A stretch of DNA of 64,000 nucleotides from Nemopilema nomurai. Taxonomy: Eukaryota; Cnidaria; Scyphozoa; Rhizostomeae; Rhizostomatidae. Positions 11,784-21,100 of this stretch are shown piece by piece; the stretch's first letter is position 1; every line of letters starts with the position of its first letter. The stretch spans positions 1,240,001-1,304,000 of the forward strand of contig ML133394.1 of the NCBI GenBank assembly GCA_003864495.1. Reading direction: 5' to 3'. A program made the position numbers and the translations under genes. Below the pieces are notes generated by a model. The model was not told where the DNA came from. It did no database searches and saw only the letters and a list, made by a program, of their open reading frames with translations.

Positions 11784-13874
11784 GGAAATTCACAAAAAAT
11801 GAAGGCTATAGAGTAAATAGAAATTTCAGCTCAATAGAGACAATGTGCCTATTGCCAAAGACTGTCCTTTTACTTTTAGTTTTAAGAAAACTTGCTTTGA
11901 GACACCAATGTTTTGTCCAGTATGCTTGACAAATGAGCATCAATTTTCTCAAATATATTTAATCCAATGACTTGCTGTTCGTGATTCATTCAAGGGTCAT
12001 CCAGTAAAATTGCTTTGAAAAATCTTAGACATGCATTATATTACCAAACATATTTTACATAAATATATGTATTCAAACCATCATCTGGAAATGCTGAGTT
12101 TGACAAAGCCTCGCCCAGCAAATCCTTTGACTCAGCTTCAGCCCTATGTTGTACTTCTGGAGGTGCAGGCAAGACAGGTGCTTTCTCCTCAGCCAACAGA
12201 GACTCTCCAGATATCAATTCTACAAAGTTTGAGGGAAACATCCCTTCTTTTCCATTACAAATGCCTTGCCACCAGCCTTCCTCTTCTTGGTCTAAAATAT
12301 CTACAATATCACCCTCAGCCAAATCAAGTTCATCGTCTTCATTGGCGTTGTATGCAAAAATAGCCTTTGCTTTTTGAAGTGATGAGCCTGGCTTTTTAGG
12401 AGCTACAATAGATTGGCAAAAATCAGAATTGCTGCTATGGAAAGGGCTACACCAATCAATTGGAAACATATAGTTCTAAAAATGCTTACAGAAGCCAGAA
12501 TTGTATTATTCAAAGCATAACAATTTCTCAATGGAAGCAGCTTTGGAAGTTCCAAATCTCACCAAAATACTTTAAACTGACTTTTGTTGAATTTACCAAA
12601 TTACACAACTATGGAAATACAAACTCTTTGGAAAGATTGTATCTCAATTTAGCTCAACAATCTTAACTAGCCATGTTTACTTGGATCATGGATTTATATT
12701 CTGTGCATGCGTTAAATCATAAATTTGACAGTGTAGTCAATGTTAAAAATGCAAAAATGAATAATTTGTCACTCTAAGATGTATATAGAAGAAAGCATTT
12801 GTTGCATTCAAGGTGCAATACAGAAAATACTTATTAAACCCAAGCCTGGTTTAGTCCCATCCTTATTCATGCTACCTATAATATAACAGGACCCTCCTTC
12901 TAAATTTCTTAAACCATCTCCATATGGATACATATCTAAAGACAAATTTCCATGCTTACATTTATCCATCTAATATGCTTCCTAGACATTATCACTGAAG
13001 GACTTACACAATACAGCTTCTTCCTGGATAACTTCTACAAAATTTTCAGGAAACATTCCATGTTTTCCATTAGTTTCTCCTTCCCACCAGCCTCCATCCA
13101 ACTGTTTGACATTTGTTACAACATCCCCAACTCTCAAGGTTAGCTCATCAACTTCACTTGCGATGTACTCAAAAGTAACTCTAGCCTTCACAAGGACTGT
13201 CAAATAAAAAGTCAGGTAATCAAACATTCACCTAAAGCCTCAGCATAAGTAGATATAAAAATATTTTTACAGCTGCAAAGCTTCTTTGCACCATCTAAAG
13301 GTAATCTTTTTTAAGTCAAATACGAATTATTACAGGACCACTGTTATAATTATTACAGGACTACTGCAGATATTTTAGAAATGCAGATATTTTACGGTAA
13401 TTCCAACATTTTTGTTTGTCTTCATTTTAGTGTCAAGCTATAGGCTATTATATACCGAGTTAAAAAAGTTGTTTTTCGATTATTAGCATGAAACTAACTG
13501 CTAGCTACGTCACATTGTACAGAACTTGCAAAACCAATTTTCCGCAATTCAAACATTTTAAAAACGCGTGTACTTTAATTGTCTGTAACAAGGTGTAAGT
13601 GGGTTCCCATTACAATATCTACCTTTTCTAAAACATGCACGTTAAATTGTCACTACTAGAAGCATCAACGTAGATTGAACATCTTTCTCAAGACAGCAGG
13701 GATCCTTCCCCCTTGAAAAGATAACTGCCTTTCTTCCTTCTTCCTCGTTCCGCCTTGCATTTCTACAAACACATGGCTAATGCCCTCAAACTGCAAAAAT
13801 AACTTTAATTTAAACATTTTAATAGTTTAAACCTTTCTGATAAGCATGCACAACAGTCTTTGCTTCTTACCCAT
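2696..13874 (-). CDS. SH3KBP1/CD2AP: CIN85/CD2AP-type adaptor: three SH3 domains plus coiled coil
   Basis: Seen: coding exons, in transcript order, at 13874-13871, 13196-13008, 12402-12079, 11728-11517, 10715-10670, 10319-10105, 9633-9579, 9036-8329 (or to 8398), 7823-7711, 7341 to about 7225, 6390-6334 and 2992-2696. Phases agree at every junction except the unresolved donor of the 7341 exon. The product is about 780 residues: SH3-A near 1-60, SH3-B near 70-130, SH3-C near 265-320, a basic proline-rich middle, a CPI-like motif, and a C-terminal coiled coil ending in DRLKKQVTILQGQ. Family knowledge: CIN85 and CD2AP have this exact order and link receptor ubiquitination (CBL), endocytosis and actin capping protein. 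The start is the ATG ending in a GTAAG donor, giving MVLVKARVTFEY, which aligns with the MV-x-x-V/I-x-Y starts of the family. The single invertebrate gene probably predates the vertebrate pair, so the double symbol is deliberate. Confidence 0.9.
3310..3385 (-). repeat. SINE-like tail of tRNA-like unit 1
   Basis: On the minus strand the tRNA head is followed by a tail ending in 'aatcctgttgcctatgac'. Tails with the same ending flank unit 2 (about 3640-3693), and one stands alone in the opposite orientation at about 8187-8236. Three copies in one gene support a dispersed SINE family. Confidence 0.5.
3386..3459 (-). tRNA. tRNA-like unit 1 (anticodon reads ACA), probably SINE-derived
   Basis: Read on the minus strand, it folds as a 74-nt cloverleaf: six of seven acceptor pairs, a perfect A-box core TAGCTCAGTTGG, a five-pair anticodon stem with two wobbles, U33, and a B-box core GTTCGAGTC in a paired T arm. 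A TTTT run follows at 3381-3378, as expected for a Pol III terminator. The anticodon in this fold is ACA (Cys codon UGU), whereas eukaryotic Cys tRNAs normally carry GCA. Together with the shared tail next to unit 2, this argues for a tRNA-derived SINE or pseudogene rather than a decoding tRNA. Confidence 0.6.
3694..3766 (-). pseudogene. tRNA-like unit 2, degenerate copy of unit 1
   Basis: This copy lies 308 bp from unit 1 with the same anticodon loop and T-loop core, but the D arm has lost its consensus (CTCGGCGGTAG in place of CTCAGTTGGTAG) and the anticodon stem has a mismatch. Eight T residues follow immediately on the minus strand (3692-3685). The flank on the 3' side again contains a variant of 'ataggcaacaggatt', as in unit 1, so the two are copies of one larger element. 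Confidence 0.6.
4396..6140. repeat. Two-level minisatellite: 22 x 75 bp built from 15-bp monomers
   Basis: The array sits in the last intron of the CIN85/CD2AP-like gene. Each 75-bp unit is five 15-bp monomers resembling gaattgcgagggaag. Regular units start at 4471 and every 75 bp to 5596, then at 5670 and every 75 bp to 6045; the one-base phase change is a single G lost near 5617. Diverged 15-mers flank both ends (4396-4470 and 6120-6140), as expected for expansion from the middle. Because 15 and 75 are multiples of three and the monomer lacks stops, long open frames arise on both strands (25-residue repeats); I treat these as by-products. Confidence 0.97.
6334..6390 (-). CDS. SH3KBP1/CD2AP: Exon 11: 57-nt exon with PPWKTEL
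   Basis: Acceptor cttctttccag and donor GTAAAA bracket 19 codons, EKETEVTEQPPWKTELAQK, in phase 0 at both ends. The P-P-W-x-x-E-L core resembles short Trp-containing segments of CIN85/CD2AP relatives. It could be skipped without changing frame. Confidence 0.72.
6745..6872. repeat. Dispersed repeat, copy 1
   Basis: The segment 'ttttcgatccgcatctggct' and the following 'ttccgacatttgcatactct' recur at 34735-34868 with few changes, and a more diverged version lies at about 18473-18552. It is non-coding and intronic here. Confidence 0.5.
7225..7341 (-). CDS. SH3KBP1/CD2AP: Exon 10: Ser/Pro-rich linker, donor unresolved
   Basis: Acceptor tttgtgaag starts the codons for DTKPYSIRNSTPPPRSAPSYQ and continues APRQSAAAQPVMEPGDDPW. 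The phase 0 entry fits exon 9. A phase 0 exit is needed to reach exon 11, but no good GT donor in that phase is visible, so the 3' limit is approximate or an extra small exon is missing. Confidence 0.6.
7711..7823 (-). CDS. SH3KBP1/CD2AP: Exon 9: CPI-like capping-protein-binding motif
   Basis: The 113-nt exon lies between acceptor atttcag and donor GTACGC. It contains LSNVNKNRPKGPVKKLP. The published CPI consensus of CD2AP/CIN85 is LxHxTxxRPK-x6-P; here L, RPK and the final P are in register, with Asn at the His and Thr positions. In the family this segment binds actin capping protein allosterically. Confidence 0.82.
8187..8236 (+). repeat. Solo SINE-like tail, opposite orientation
   Basis: The segment 'gcactctctacaaatcg...' ending 'aatcctgttgcctatgac' is the tail of the tRNA-like element at 3.3-3.8 kb, but on the plus strand. 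No tRNA head is recognisable upstream, so it is a truncated copy in an intron. Confidence 0.45.
8329..9036 (-). CDS. SH3KBP1/CD2AP: Exon 8: proline- and lysine-rich disordered region
   Basis: The exon starts at acceptor gcttctag and encodes about 235 residues dominated by Pro, Lys, Glu and Ser, with many KPxP and PPxP motifs. Two donors leave the same phase: GTAAAT after 8398 and GTCAGT after 8329. The stretch between them would add KYVFDFEGGSLDENNG and a few more residues. Both fit exon 9, so alternative donor use is possible. Confidence 0.82.
9579..9633 (-). CDS. SH3KBP1/CD2AP: Exon 7: 55-nt proline-rich exon
   Basis: The exon is framed by acceptor tttgtag and consensus donor GTAAGT. It encodes QLPKTPLLPPANKSPVLP plus one base; phases 0 and 1 fit exons 6 and 8. 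It extends the proline-rich region that in the family offers ligands for other SH3 proteins. Confidence 0.75.
9880..9892. repeat. Poly(C) tract, 13 C
   Basis: A homopolymer of 13 C residues lies in intron 6 of the CIN85/CD2AP-like gene. On the transcribed strand it is a G run, capable of structure but with no assigned role. The length is likely to be polymorphic. Confidence 0.9.
10105..10319 (-). CDS. SH3KBP1/CD2AP: Exon 6: third SH3 domain (SH3-C)
   Basis: The exon runs from acceptor ccctgcag to donor GTTAGT, 215 nt. It encodes RYRVLYDYEPENSDELAL (ALYDY and RT loop), CQGWWEGICDGKKG and VFPNNFVEP, then a short Lys/Asp tail. There is no ATG near its 5' end, so an ATG-based scan sees only the second half of this domain. 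Confidence 0.93.
10670..10715 (-). CDS. SH3KBP1/CD2AP: Exon 5: 46-nt proline-rich linker exon
   Basis: A short exon between acceptor atttgtag and donor GTGTTT encodes GGPTKRTAPAPPKED plus one base. Entry phase 0 and exit phase 1 match the neighbours exactly, which is the main support because the exon is too short for homology alone. Confidence 0.7.
10977..11093. repeat. 44-bp direct duplication
   Basis: The segment beginning ttgatttggcagatctttta at 10977-11020 recurs without change over about 44 bp at 11050-11093. The copies are 73 bp apart, with an AT-rich spacer in an intron. A recent local duplication is the simplest explanation. Confidence 0.75.
11517..11728 (-). CDS. SH3KBP1/CD2AP: Exon 4: inter-SH3 linker with GMGF motif
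   Basis: The 212-nt exon lies between acceptor tttgtag and donor GTAAGC. It starts DGKKAKPPGGMGFAIS, which matches the K-P-x-x-G-x-G-F segment that follows SH3-B in CIN85. The rest is a Lys/Pro-rich disordered linker ending KNRDPPD. Confidence 0.85.
11749..11783. repeat. (AATC)n microsatellite
   Basis: About nine tetranucleotide repeats of AATC lie in the intron just upstream of exon 4, some 20 bp from its acceptor. Length changes could bring the tract close to the polypyrimidine region of that acceptor. Confidence 0.9.
12079..12402 (-). CDS. SH3KBP1/CD2AP: Exon 3: second SH3 domain (SH3-B) and linker
   Basis: The exon is 324 nt, acceptor ttgtag, with a weak donor GTTTGA that is the only one keeping phase with exon 4. 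It encodes KAKAIFAYNANEDDEL (ALYDY and RT loop), EEGWWQGICNGKEG and MFPSNFVELI, then a Glu/Ala/Pro-rich linker. Read-through past the donor would give a tyrosine-rich tail that looks intronic. Confidence 0.92.
13008..13196 (-). CDS. SH3KBP1/CD2AP: Exon 2: first SH3 domain (SH3-A)
   Basis: The exon runs from acceptor ttgacag to donor GTAAGT, 189 nt. The translation carries the SH3 signature: VTFEY (ALYDY position), DELTLRVGDVV (RT-loop and strand), GGWWEGE and GMFPENFVEVI. The GGWWEG...G.FP.NFV pattern is characteristic of CIN85/CD2AP SH3-A, which in vertebrates binds PxxxPR motifs of CBL proteins. Confidence 0.93.
13871..13874 (-). CDS. SH3KBP1/CD2AP: Exon 1 coding part (ATG G) of the CIN85/CD2AP-like gene
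   Basis: Only four coding bases lie in this exon: ATGG followed directly by the donor GTAAGA. The leftover G joins TC at the next exon to form a valine codon, giving M-V-L-V-K. Vertebrate CIN85 and CD2AP also begin Met-Val just before the first SH3 strand. Upstream sequence to about 14.2 kb is the likely 5' UTR and promoter. Confidence 0.75.
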
Positions 13875-15690
13875 TATTGGGAAATTCTTGCTGGATAAAA
13901 CTGCGGGCTCCGATATCGGCCTAAGCGGTACACAATTTGCGCTTCTGATTTCTCCCTTTCGGCTTCAGTTTAAGCACTCTATCACAGCGTTCAGGGCACA
14001 ATAATTACCACAAAGTACACCATTCACACCAGAGAACCTAGTTATATTGCACTTTATTTCACTTTTTCGACGAAACGCTCCAAGCAAACGGCTTCCCTTA
14101 CTTCCTGGTAAATAACCTCGGCAAGGGCCAGAGGCGGGGGTAATCAGGGAGAAATTAGTCCAATGTTCCCTCGCTTCCCAGCTTAAACAGAAAAGGGTCA
14201 TGGAATATATGTAATAGGACCACTACCCGTGCTTAATTTAAAAATCATTCAAGGTGCCCCTAGCAAAAGGAAATCTGGGGAGCCTTTCATTGAGGCTGAA
14301 ATCTAAATACACCCCACCCCTTTTTGATCTTTTGATGAAATTGACTCGATTCAATGCAAACTTGTGGAATACCCACTAGATAATGGGAACTGCTTAGAAG
14401 TGAAAAGATGATCTAAGTATTATGAAAGGAAAACATGTCTTTTTAACCAAAATTCCAAATCTATTAAAATCAACTGAGTAAAGGAAATAAAGATGCGAAT
14501 AAACGTTCGCAATGATCCGTTGCGATGCTGACGGGGGGCATGGGGGCGGGGTGCTCCTAAAACTGTTTGTTCTGCTGGTAGCCTCTTCGACTTTTCATTC
14601 TCTATATATGTAGCTTTGGCTTACGGTCTGCACCTTCACACAATATCAATTCTGGTTTAGCCCTGTAATTACTGCATAGTATTTGACAAGGTCTGTTCAT
14701 CACGGCAGCAGCAAACCCCCAAGCGTCCCCAGTTACTACAGTCATAAATAAATACATCAAGCCTAATTCCAGGGGGTCGCTACAGATATCAAGCTACCTA
14801 AGGGTGGGTTTTTGGATGTGGCCTACTTTTTTGTCACATAGTACATTTGTAAAGAACTTGGCTACCCTTTTCTTAGAAAAAGGCTTCAATTGTTCCTTCA
14901 TTGTATTTTTTTCTGATGATGGCTCATTCTAAGTGCTAAAAATGTAGTTAAATAATGTGTTCGTTCTGGTCATCTATGTTCTGGTTAATCGAGATTTTCC
15001 AGCAAACCCGACACTGTACCATCACTAATAGGTGGATGGATTGCAAATGATACGAACTTATAGCGAGTCGCTTGTAAAACTTTATCCATAAAAAGTCCCA
15101 TGAGCAATACTCAAGTTTTTCCCCAGCTGTGCCTACCCCCAACAAATGCGGGGTATTGACGGGATCTGGATGGATGATGGTTTGGAACGGTAGAACGTTT
15201 CTTAACTCTGCAAGCGATTGGAGCTCATTGCTATGGGGCAGATCTTTGTCAATATGAACCCAGCAAGGTCCAACAAGAACTAGAACTGTCGCATACGTAT
15301 TTGCTCTTGTTGAATTGGTGTGTCCGTTGCAGGGGAAATCCCGCCCTACTTGATTCTACTCAAACAGACGAAACCTGGTATGATGGTGACAATTGTGGCC
15401 AAATCTTTTAGGCTATTAGATGCGATACTTCCTTTCTGACCCACGCTCATTTGTAAATTCATGTCCAAGAAAACTGAGCTGCGTGGAGGGTTAGAGCCTT
15501 TGCGAGGGAGCCAAAAGGGTGCCAATAACATGAAAAGCTTTTTTAAAAAAACGCTAAACAGTTGACGGGAACTGATTAGATTGTTGGCTCTGATCATGAA
15601 TTGTCAAGTAAAAGGAGTTTGACGACAAATTCCCATCGAAACCACAATATTTGTATCTTCAGGAAACAAAAGACGGGAAAGCCATGCTAA
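13875..15690. other. 5' flank of the CIN85/CD2AP-like gene and intergenic DNA
   Basis: The part next to exon 1 presumably holds the 5' UTR and promoter (start site not locatable by eye). From about 14.3 to 15.7 kb I see only AT-rich sequence and short meaningless frames. Confidence 0.4.
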
Positions 15691-15693
15691 TAA

Positions 15694-16451
15694 GGCCCTG
15701 TTTACACGATACCGTTTTCATTTGATATCGGATTCGGTTTCCCAATCCGATATGCAATTTCTCCCTGTTTACATGATACCGTTTTCATATCATATCGGAT
15801 TGGGGCTCTGTCTACACGAATACGTTTTGGGTGGGCGCTGCGGGAATTTCGCCTTGGAATTTTGCCAAGGAAGCCATCTAGGCGCCAAATCCGAAGCTTT
15901 CAGGGAACAAGAACTTTGCGAAATTATAACTAAACTAACTCAGTATGGGGAAAGAGAAAACCAAAGAAGATATTTTTACATGGACTGATCAGGAAATCGA
16001 ACTGTAACTGCAGGCCTAGACGACAGTGAAATCATTCTCCATAAACTCTTTCTTCTGGCAATATAGCACATGTATAAATTGTTAAACATCTGGACATTCA
16101 AGGCCATAGCATTCGCGATACTTGTGATTATAGTCATGAGAGAGCTGATTGTCGAGTTGTAGGCGTCCATCTTTGAATATTTTGTTTATCAAAAAGGCGC
16201 CAAATGTGCAAATGAACACGATACTGTTTCTGATAATGAGGCATCGTTTTCATTTCATATCGGATTCGGCTGTTTACACGAGAACAGAGGCATATCGGAT
16301 TCATTTGAAAACGCATTCAGATCGTTTTCATTTGAAAACGCAAAAACGGTATGAAGCATATCGGATTCATTCGTTCTCGTGTTAACAGAAGGCCAATCCG
16401 ATATCAAATGAATCCGATATCAAATGAAAACGGTATCGTGTAAACGGGGCC
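15694..16451. mobile_element. Foldback MITE with long inverted ends, PIF/Harbinger-like
   Basis: The left end ggccctgtttacacgatacc and the right end ggtatcgtgtaaacggggcc are inverted copies extending about 42 bp, to 'gatatcggattc'. The element is flanked on both sides by TAA (15691-15693 and 16452-16454), the three-base target duplication typical of PIF/Harbinger elements, which also favour GGCC-type ends. Internal partial copies of the end sequence ('tttacatgataccgttttcat' near 15770; 'cgttttcatttgaaaacg' near 16320) make it a multi-layer foldback. It carries no transposase, so it is non-autonomous. Confidence 0.85.
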
Positions 16452-16454
16452 TAA

Positions 16455-17577
16455 ATCAACCAGTTTGATTCGAATATTTACCATCTTCACGTGCCGAAAA
16501 AGGAGAATCTTTTTGCAGCGTGGCTGTTCTTCTAATGTAGCTGTGACAGGTCGATTCAGCCTTATGATTTGTGTAAAACTGAAAATAGCAACTACGTATT
16601 TGGTAACTGAAATCATAACTTTTCAGAAAGGGCTAACTTTTAAACAAAAAATTATTCAAAAGAGCATTTCTGCCAAGGGGTCCTGTTGAAAATGACAAGC
16701 TCGTTTAAAAGCTGCAGCACTGTCCGTTATATTGCTGGTCCACAACCTTGTCTCCTGGGCCCTTTGCTCTTCATTGACAACAAATAAAGCATGCAAGATG
16801 ATACACTTTGCATACCACAAAACAACGTTATTTATCCTTGTTCACTTCCTTCGATAGCCAATCGAAAAATACGAACCATGTTTTATTGATGCCATATCTC
16901 AGCTTCTTCAAAATACACTAAATGACTAGATTGATATAATGTATCGATGCATCTCTACATTTACAATAAATAAACAATTCGTCAGTTAAATACAGACCAA
17001 TGTATTCCACATTTATTTTGAGAGCTGCACTACTCTAAACGTTACTAGCCATTACAAGAAATGGGCCACGCTAGATAGAAAATTGTTTACAAATTTATGC
17101 ACGCGGCTAACAAATGGAAGAACTAAGTAAAGCAGAAAAAGCTTATCAAACATAGGCAAACTATTGGGTCGATCAACATGGATGGAAATGTCTTACATTG
17201 ACTACAGTGGGAAAAATGGTCTTTGAAAATGAGTTAATTGCATGGGTTTCTTGTCCACAAAGAAGAAAATTGGATGAAGATCTTATCAAAACGATGTCAA
17301 AAATTTTATGTACGATGTCAAAAAATTCCTATCGTCTGAAAATATAACAAATCATGCGTATACTGTAAAAGGTTTACATGGGATGGGAGAATAATGGAAA
17401 CCTCATCTACAAATTATGATAATCCGTGACAGAAAAGTTATACTCATAATATGCTGTAAGCAATTTGGGCCTAAATAATGCAAACATTGAAAGCCAAACA
17501 GGCTAGCTGCTAATTCAATCATACACAGGATGGGAAACGAAAACACTAGCATAAACAAGCAGTGAGATGCAATTGGT
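16455..17577. other. Intergenic DNA and 3' UTR of the ETS gene
   Basis: The part from about 17.0 kb to the stop codon is the probable 3' UTR of the ETS gene on the minus strand. The rest shows no gene. Confidence 0.45.
17012..17017 (-). terminator. Candidate poly(A) signal of the ETS gene
   Basis: AATAAA on the minus strand, about 560 bases downstream of the ETS stop codon. Another AATAAA lies further on, near 16880. Neither can be confirmed without transcript ends. Confidence 0.3.
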
Positions 17578-18100
17578 CTACACTGCTAGGCTAGTTAATT
17601 TGCCGTCCCTGAACACCACAATCCTTGATTGATATTCACCGTTGCAGTTACACTGGCTACAGTTCGGAGTGGCGTCTTCGTCCGGTTCTTGCTTCACTTT
17701 CAGTAAGTCCGTTAGCAATTCCGGTGTTGTCTGCGTGCCCGCGTTGACCATTCTTTTGCGAGGCAAGTAGGCGTAACTGTCCTGGGCGTGTTCGGCTTCC
17801 CGCGGGTCGGCTGCCCGCGGGTAGGTCGTTGGCGGAGGCACCATTTGCAATTGACGAGGTAGGCCCGGCATTGTAATGTACACGGTGCTGGTCGGCGTTC
17901 GTTCGCTCGCAATCGCGTACGGACAGGCGTTGCCAGGACATTCATTTCCCAGGATGCACCTTTCTTCTGCAACCTCTCTTCGACTCATATAGGGCGCCAT
18001 TCCGGGGCTCCCTCTGCCGTCTCGTATGCAGCGAGCCTCTCTTTCGCAATTCCCGTCACAATAGCTTGAGCCACAAACAGAGCGCTCCATCTCTTGGAAC
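17578..18100 (-). CDS. ETS gene exon 4: cysteine-rich C-terminal region
   Basis: Acceptor gctctag plus one base starts [18 protein letters not shown]. About 174 residues follow with 11 Cys ([32 protein letters not shown]), a Pro-rich middle and VKQEPDED before the stop. The spacing fits no zinc-finger class I know. Disulphides are unlikely in the nucleus, so metal binding is a possible but unsupported reading. Confidence 0.8.
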
Positions 18101-21100
18101 CTAGAGCAATCAATAACATACCGTACTGCACACACTTGGTCTGTATCCAATTTTTCGCTCAAATTTGTTCTATCTGTAATGGCAAACTGTCTACTATGAA
18201 CAAAAATTCATAGATCAACAGAGATGATCCATTCAGATAGGCAGAAGTTGACAAAATAATTTGACAGCCATTGCAACGAGAAGTTTATCTTTTCGAAACA
18301 TTGAAGTGTTTTTACGTTCTTCGAAAGGAATCATTCTCCTTTCCGTGCTTCAATTACACCAAATAAATAAATAACAGACTTGAATAAATAATAATTAATT
18401 CATCAATTTAATACAAAGGCAAGTTATTGCTCGATAACCACTTAGAGTTGTGAGAAGTTTGTCTAGTGGCCAATCAACTGTTTACTTTGTCGGCTTCTGG
18501 CAATTTCCCGATGTTAGAATACTCCAAGGACTGTCGGAATAAAAAGAGCTTGCAATGTCTCGCTGATCCGCCCTAATCAACCATTCTGGTTTTTAAATAA
18601 ATAAAACACCGGGAAAATTGGCTGCGAAGTAAGTACCGGCAGGTAACAAGACTTGGAAAACGAAAACACTGCTGCGCATGCCATCAAATAGATGCGCAGC
18701 TACACGGAGTGACGTCACAAACACGGGCCAGAATGCACTCTTGAATCGATGCTGCTGCGAACTGAACAGTACTGCTTCAACACTTACCGGCGCTCTTGGA
18801 AGGAGGCCCTGTCCGGGTACACAGGTGATAGCTTTGTCCGGGAAGGATCCTCTGACGTCAAAATTTGTGAGGGGCGGAAGATCATGTAATGCTTCTCCTT
18901 GGCGTCCAGTGAAGAGTCAGCCGAAATGGACGGATTCAAGTCAGGGTCGTAGACAGATCTTCTTATCTTGTCATTGTGCATGCTCGCCAGTGCTGCATGA
19001 ATCTCGTTCGTTGGAACAAACTTGTACACAAAGCGCTTGCCATTGACCTGAAGGTGATATCTTCACGTTATTTCTAGATAATTAAGAGATGACTTGCTTG
19101 ATACGAATTTGGTACGTGCAAATAGAAAGGACAGAAACGTCAAACACAAAACTTCGTGGGAAAGAATTAAGCACCATATGCATCGGGATAAGGGTGAAGA
19201 AGACACTCTAGCCATCTTTATGAAGTAAGAGCAGTGTATTGGTCCAAGGATGCACAATGTCAGCCCTAGAAATCCTTATCTAAAAGTGTCTTACACGAAG
19301 CACCTGGAATGGTTTGAACGTGAAATTGGCCTACCTTCTTTATAATGTTTTTGCTATAGTAATATCTTACACGAAGCACCTGGAATGGTTTGAACGTGAA
19401 ATCGGCCTACCATCTTTATAATGTTTTTGCTATAGTAATATCTTACACGAAGCACCTGGAATGGTTTGAACGTGAAATCGGCCTACCTTCTTTATAATGT
19501 TTTTGCTATAGTAATATCTTACACGAAGCACCTGGAATGGTTTGAACGTGAAAGTGGCCTACCTTCTTTATGATGTTTTTGCTATAGTAATATCTTAGAG
19601 CACGACTAAGCTTGTCGTAGTTCATGCCCTCCTTGTGCTTCCGATGTCCCCATCGACGTGCAACCTCTTCGCTATCGTTCAGTTTGAATTCACCATTCGA
19701 CTCGTCTGTCCACTCTATTAACGAGACACAAGTCTCGTCCATCAGCAACTCCAGAAGAAACTCCCACAGATGCACTGATCGCCTGGCACCTGAAGCGAAG
19801 AGAAGTTCGTAGGCACATCAATTCAATTCACTTCAAGAAAAATTCAGTTCAATTCAATGCAAGAAAAATTCAATTCACTTCAAGAAAAATTCAATTCAAC
19901 TTCACTTTTGACTATACCATTTTGGCTGCAACAAACAGATCGTGATATTGAGAATCGGAATACATAAACATCTTCAAAGGGGTGTCGTTTTAACAGAAAA
20001 TGAGCTACCAAGAAATTATCTAACAAAACAAACTCAGTAAAAAAGGGATGCATCGCGAGGGGAGGGGGCGTGTTTAATGGTAATAAGATGTTGCACCAAT
20101 AAGATGGCCTGGCTTGGAACTACTGTACGATGTCTTTAATACATATTCCCAAATAGTTTTATGAATGGAGTTGAATTATCGACTTTAGCATTAAAGGCAG
20201 CAAGTATGCTTGAGACCTGCTTCTGCTGATAACACAGATGCCGATTGTTTTTCTATGCCAGTGAAAAGTAAAGCCAGCGATATAAAAATTAATTGTCTGA
20301 AATTCCAGGCAAAAACCGAACGAAGACGGTTACCAAGGCAACTAAACAAGGCCTTCACAATCGTCTGAGTGTTGTTGTTGTCTTCTTCAAGAAGGCCAAC
20401 AGAAATGAAGAAGCTTCGCACTGTTATTGGTCTATTGTATTTCTGCCAACGGGAAGTGACTCCTTTTAACCACTATGACCCAGCCCGTGCAAAGAGGCCA
20501 AGTGGTCATCAAAGACTTGAAAAATGTATACAAATTAACCGCATTGACCGGTTTCCATCAAACTCCATCACTATAGATTGCTGCTGGACTTTACTGACAA
20601 TTCAAAAGGACAAATTCTATTCTCCGAATAAACACGACAATGTTCGTTCGGATCTACATCAACCCCCTAAGATGACTGCCGTAGACTCTAAGGCTGGGTT
20701 TGCATTACACGCTTTTTTATAAGGAACCTACCACAAGGCCTAGTTCCAAAAGTTCCTTATCCGTAGACCTCAAGTCATCAGATTTTAGTACTAAAAGTTC
20801 CTTAATTTTCACTGCACATCAATAAACCTTAGCACTTAATAGAGAGAGGGGCGAGACAGCATATGTGGAAACTACTTAATGAAGCACTTGACACACGAAT
20901 AGCAAACAATCTATGCGAGTATTGGCTGCAAATGAATGGAACGGGCTTTTTAGCTCTTGTTGCTTGCAGTTTTAAAGAAAAATTCAAATCGAAAAGTTCC
21001 TTAGGGATTTCGTTTTTAGTAGTATAAGTTCTTTAAATATTTCGGCCTTCTACATGTAGGTTCCTTATAAAGTGGTTCCTTATAAAAAAAGCGTGTACTC

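Larger units (their letters stand above)
19289..19592 (-). repeat. 4 x 76-bp tandem repeat spanning an exon-intron boundary
   Basis: Four near-identical 76-bp units (19289-19364, 19365-19440, 19441-19516, 19517-19592) each contain 30 nt of ETS exon 2 end, the donor GTAGGC, 25 more intronic bases ending in ttccag, and a 15-base tail. The unit at highest coordinates contains the genuine exon end; the other three lie in the intron. Units differ at only a few bases, so the expansion looks recent or homogenised. Confidence 0.96.
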
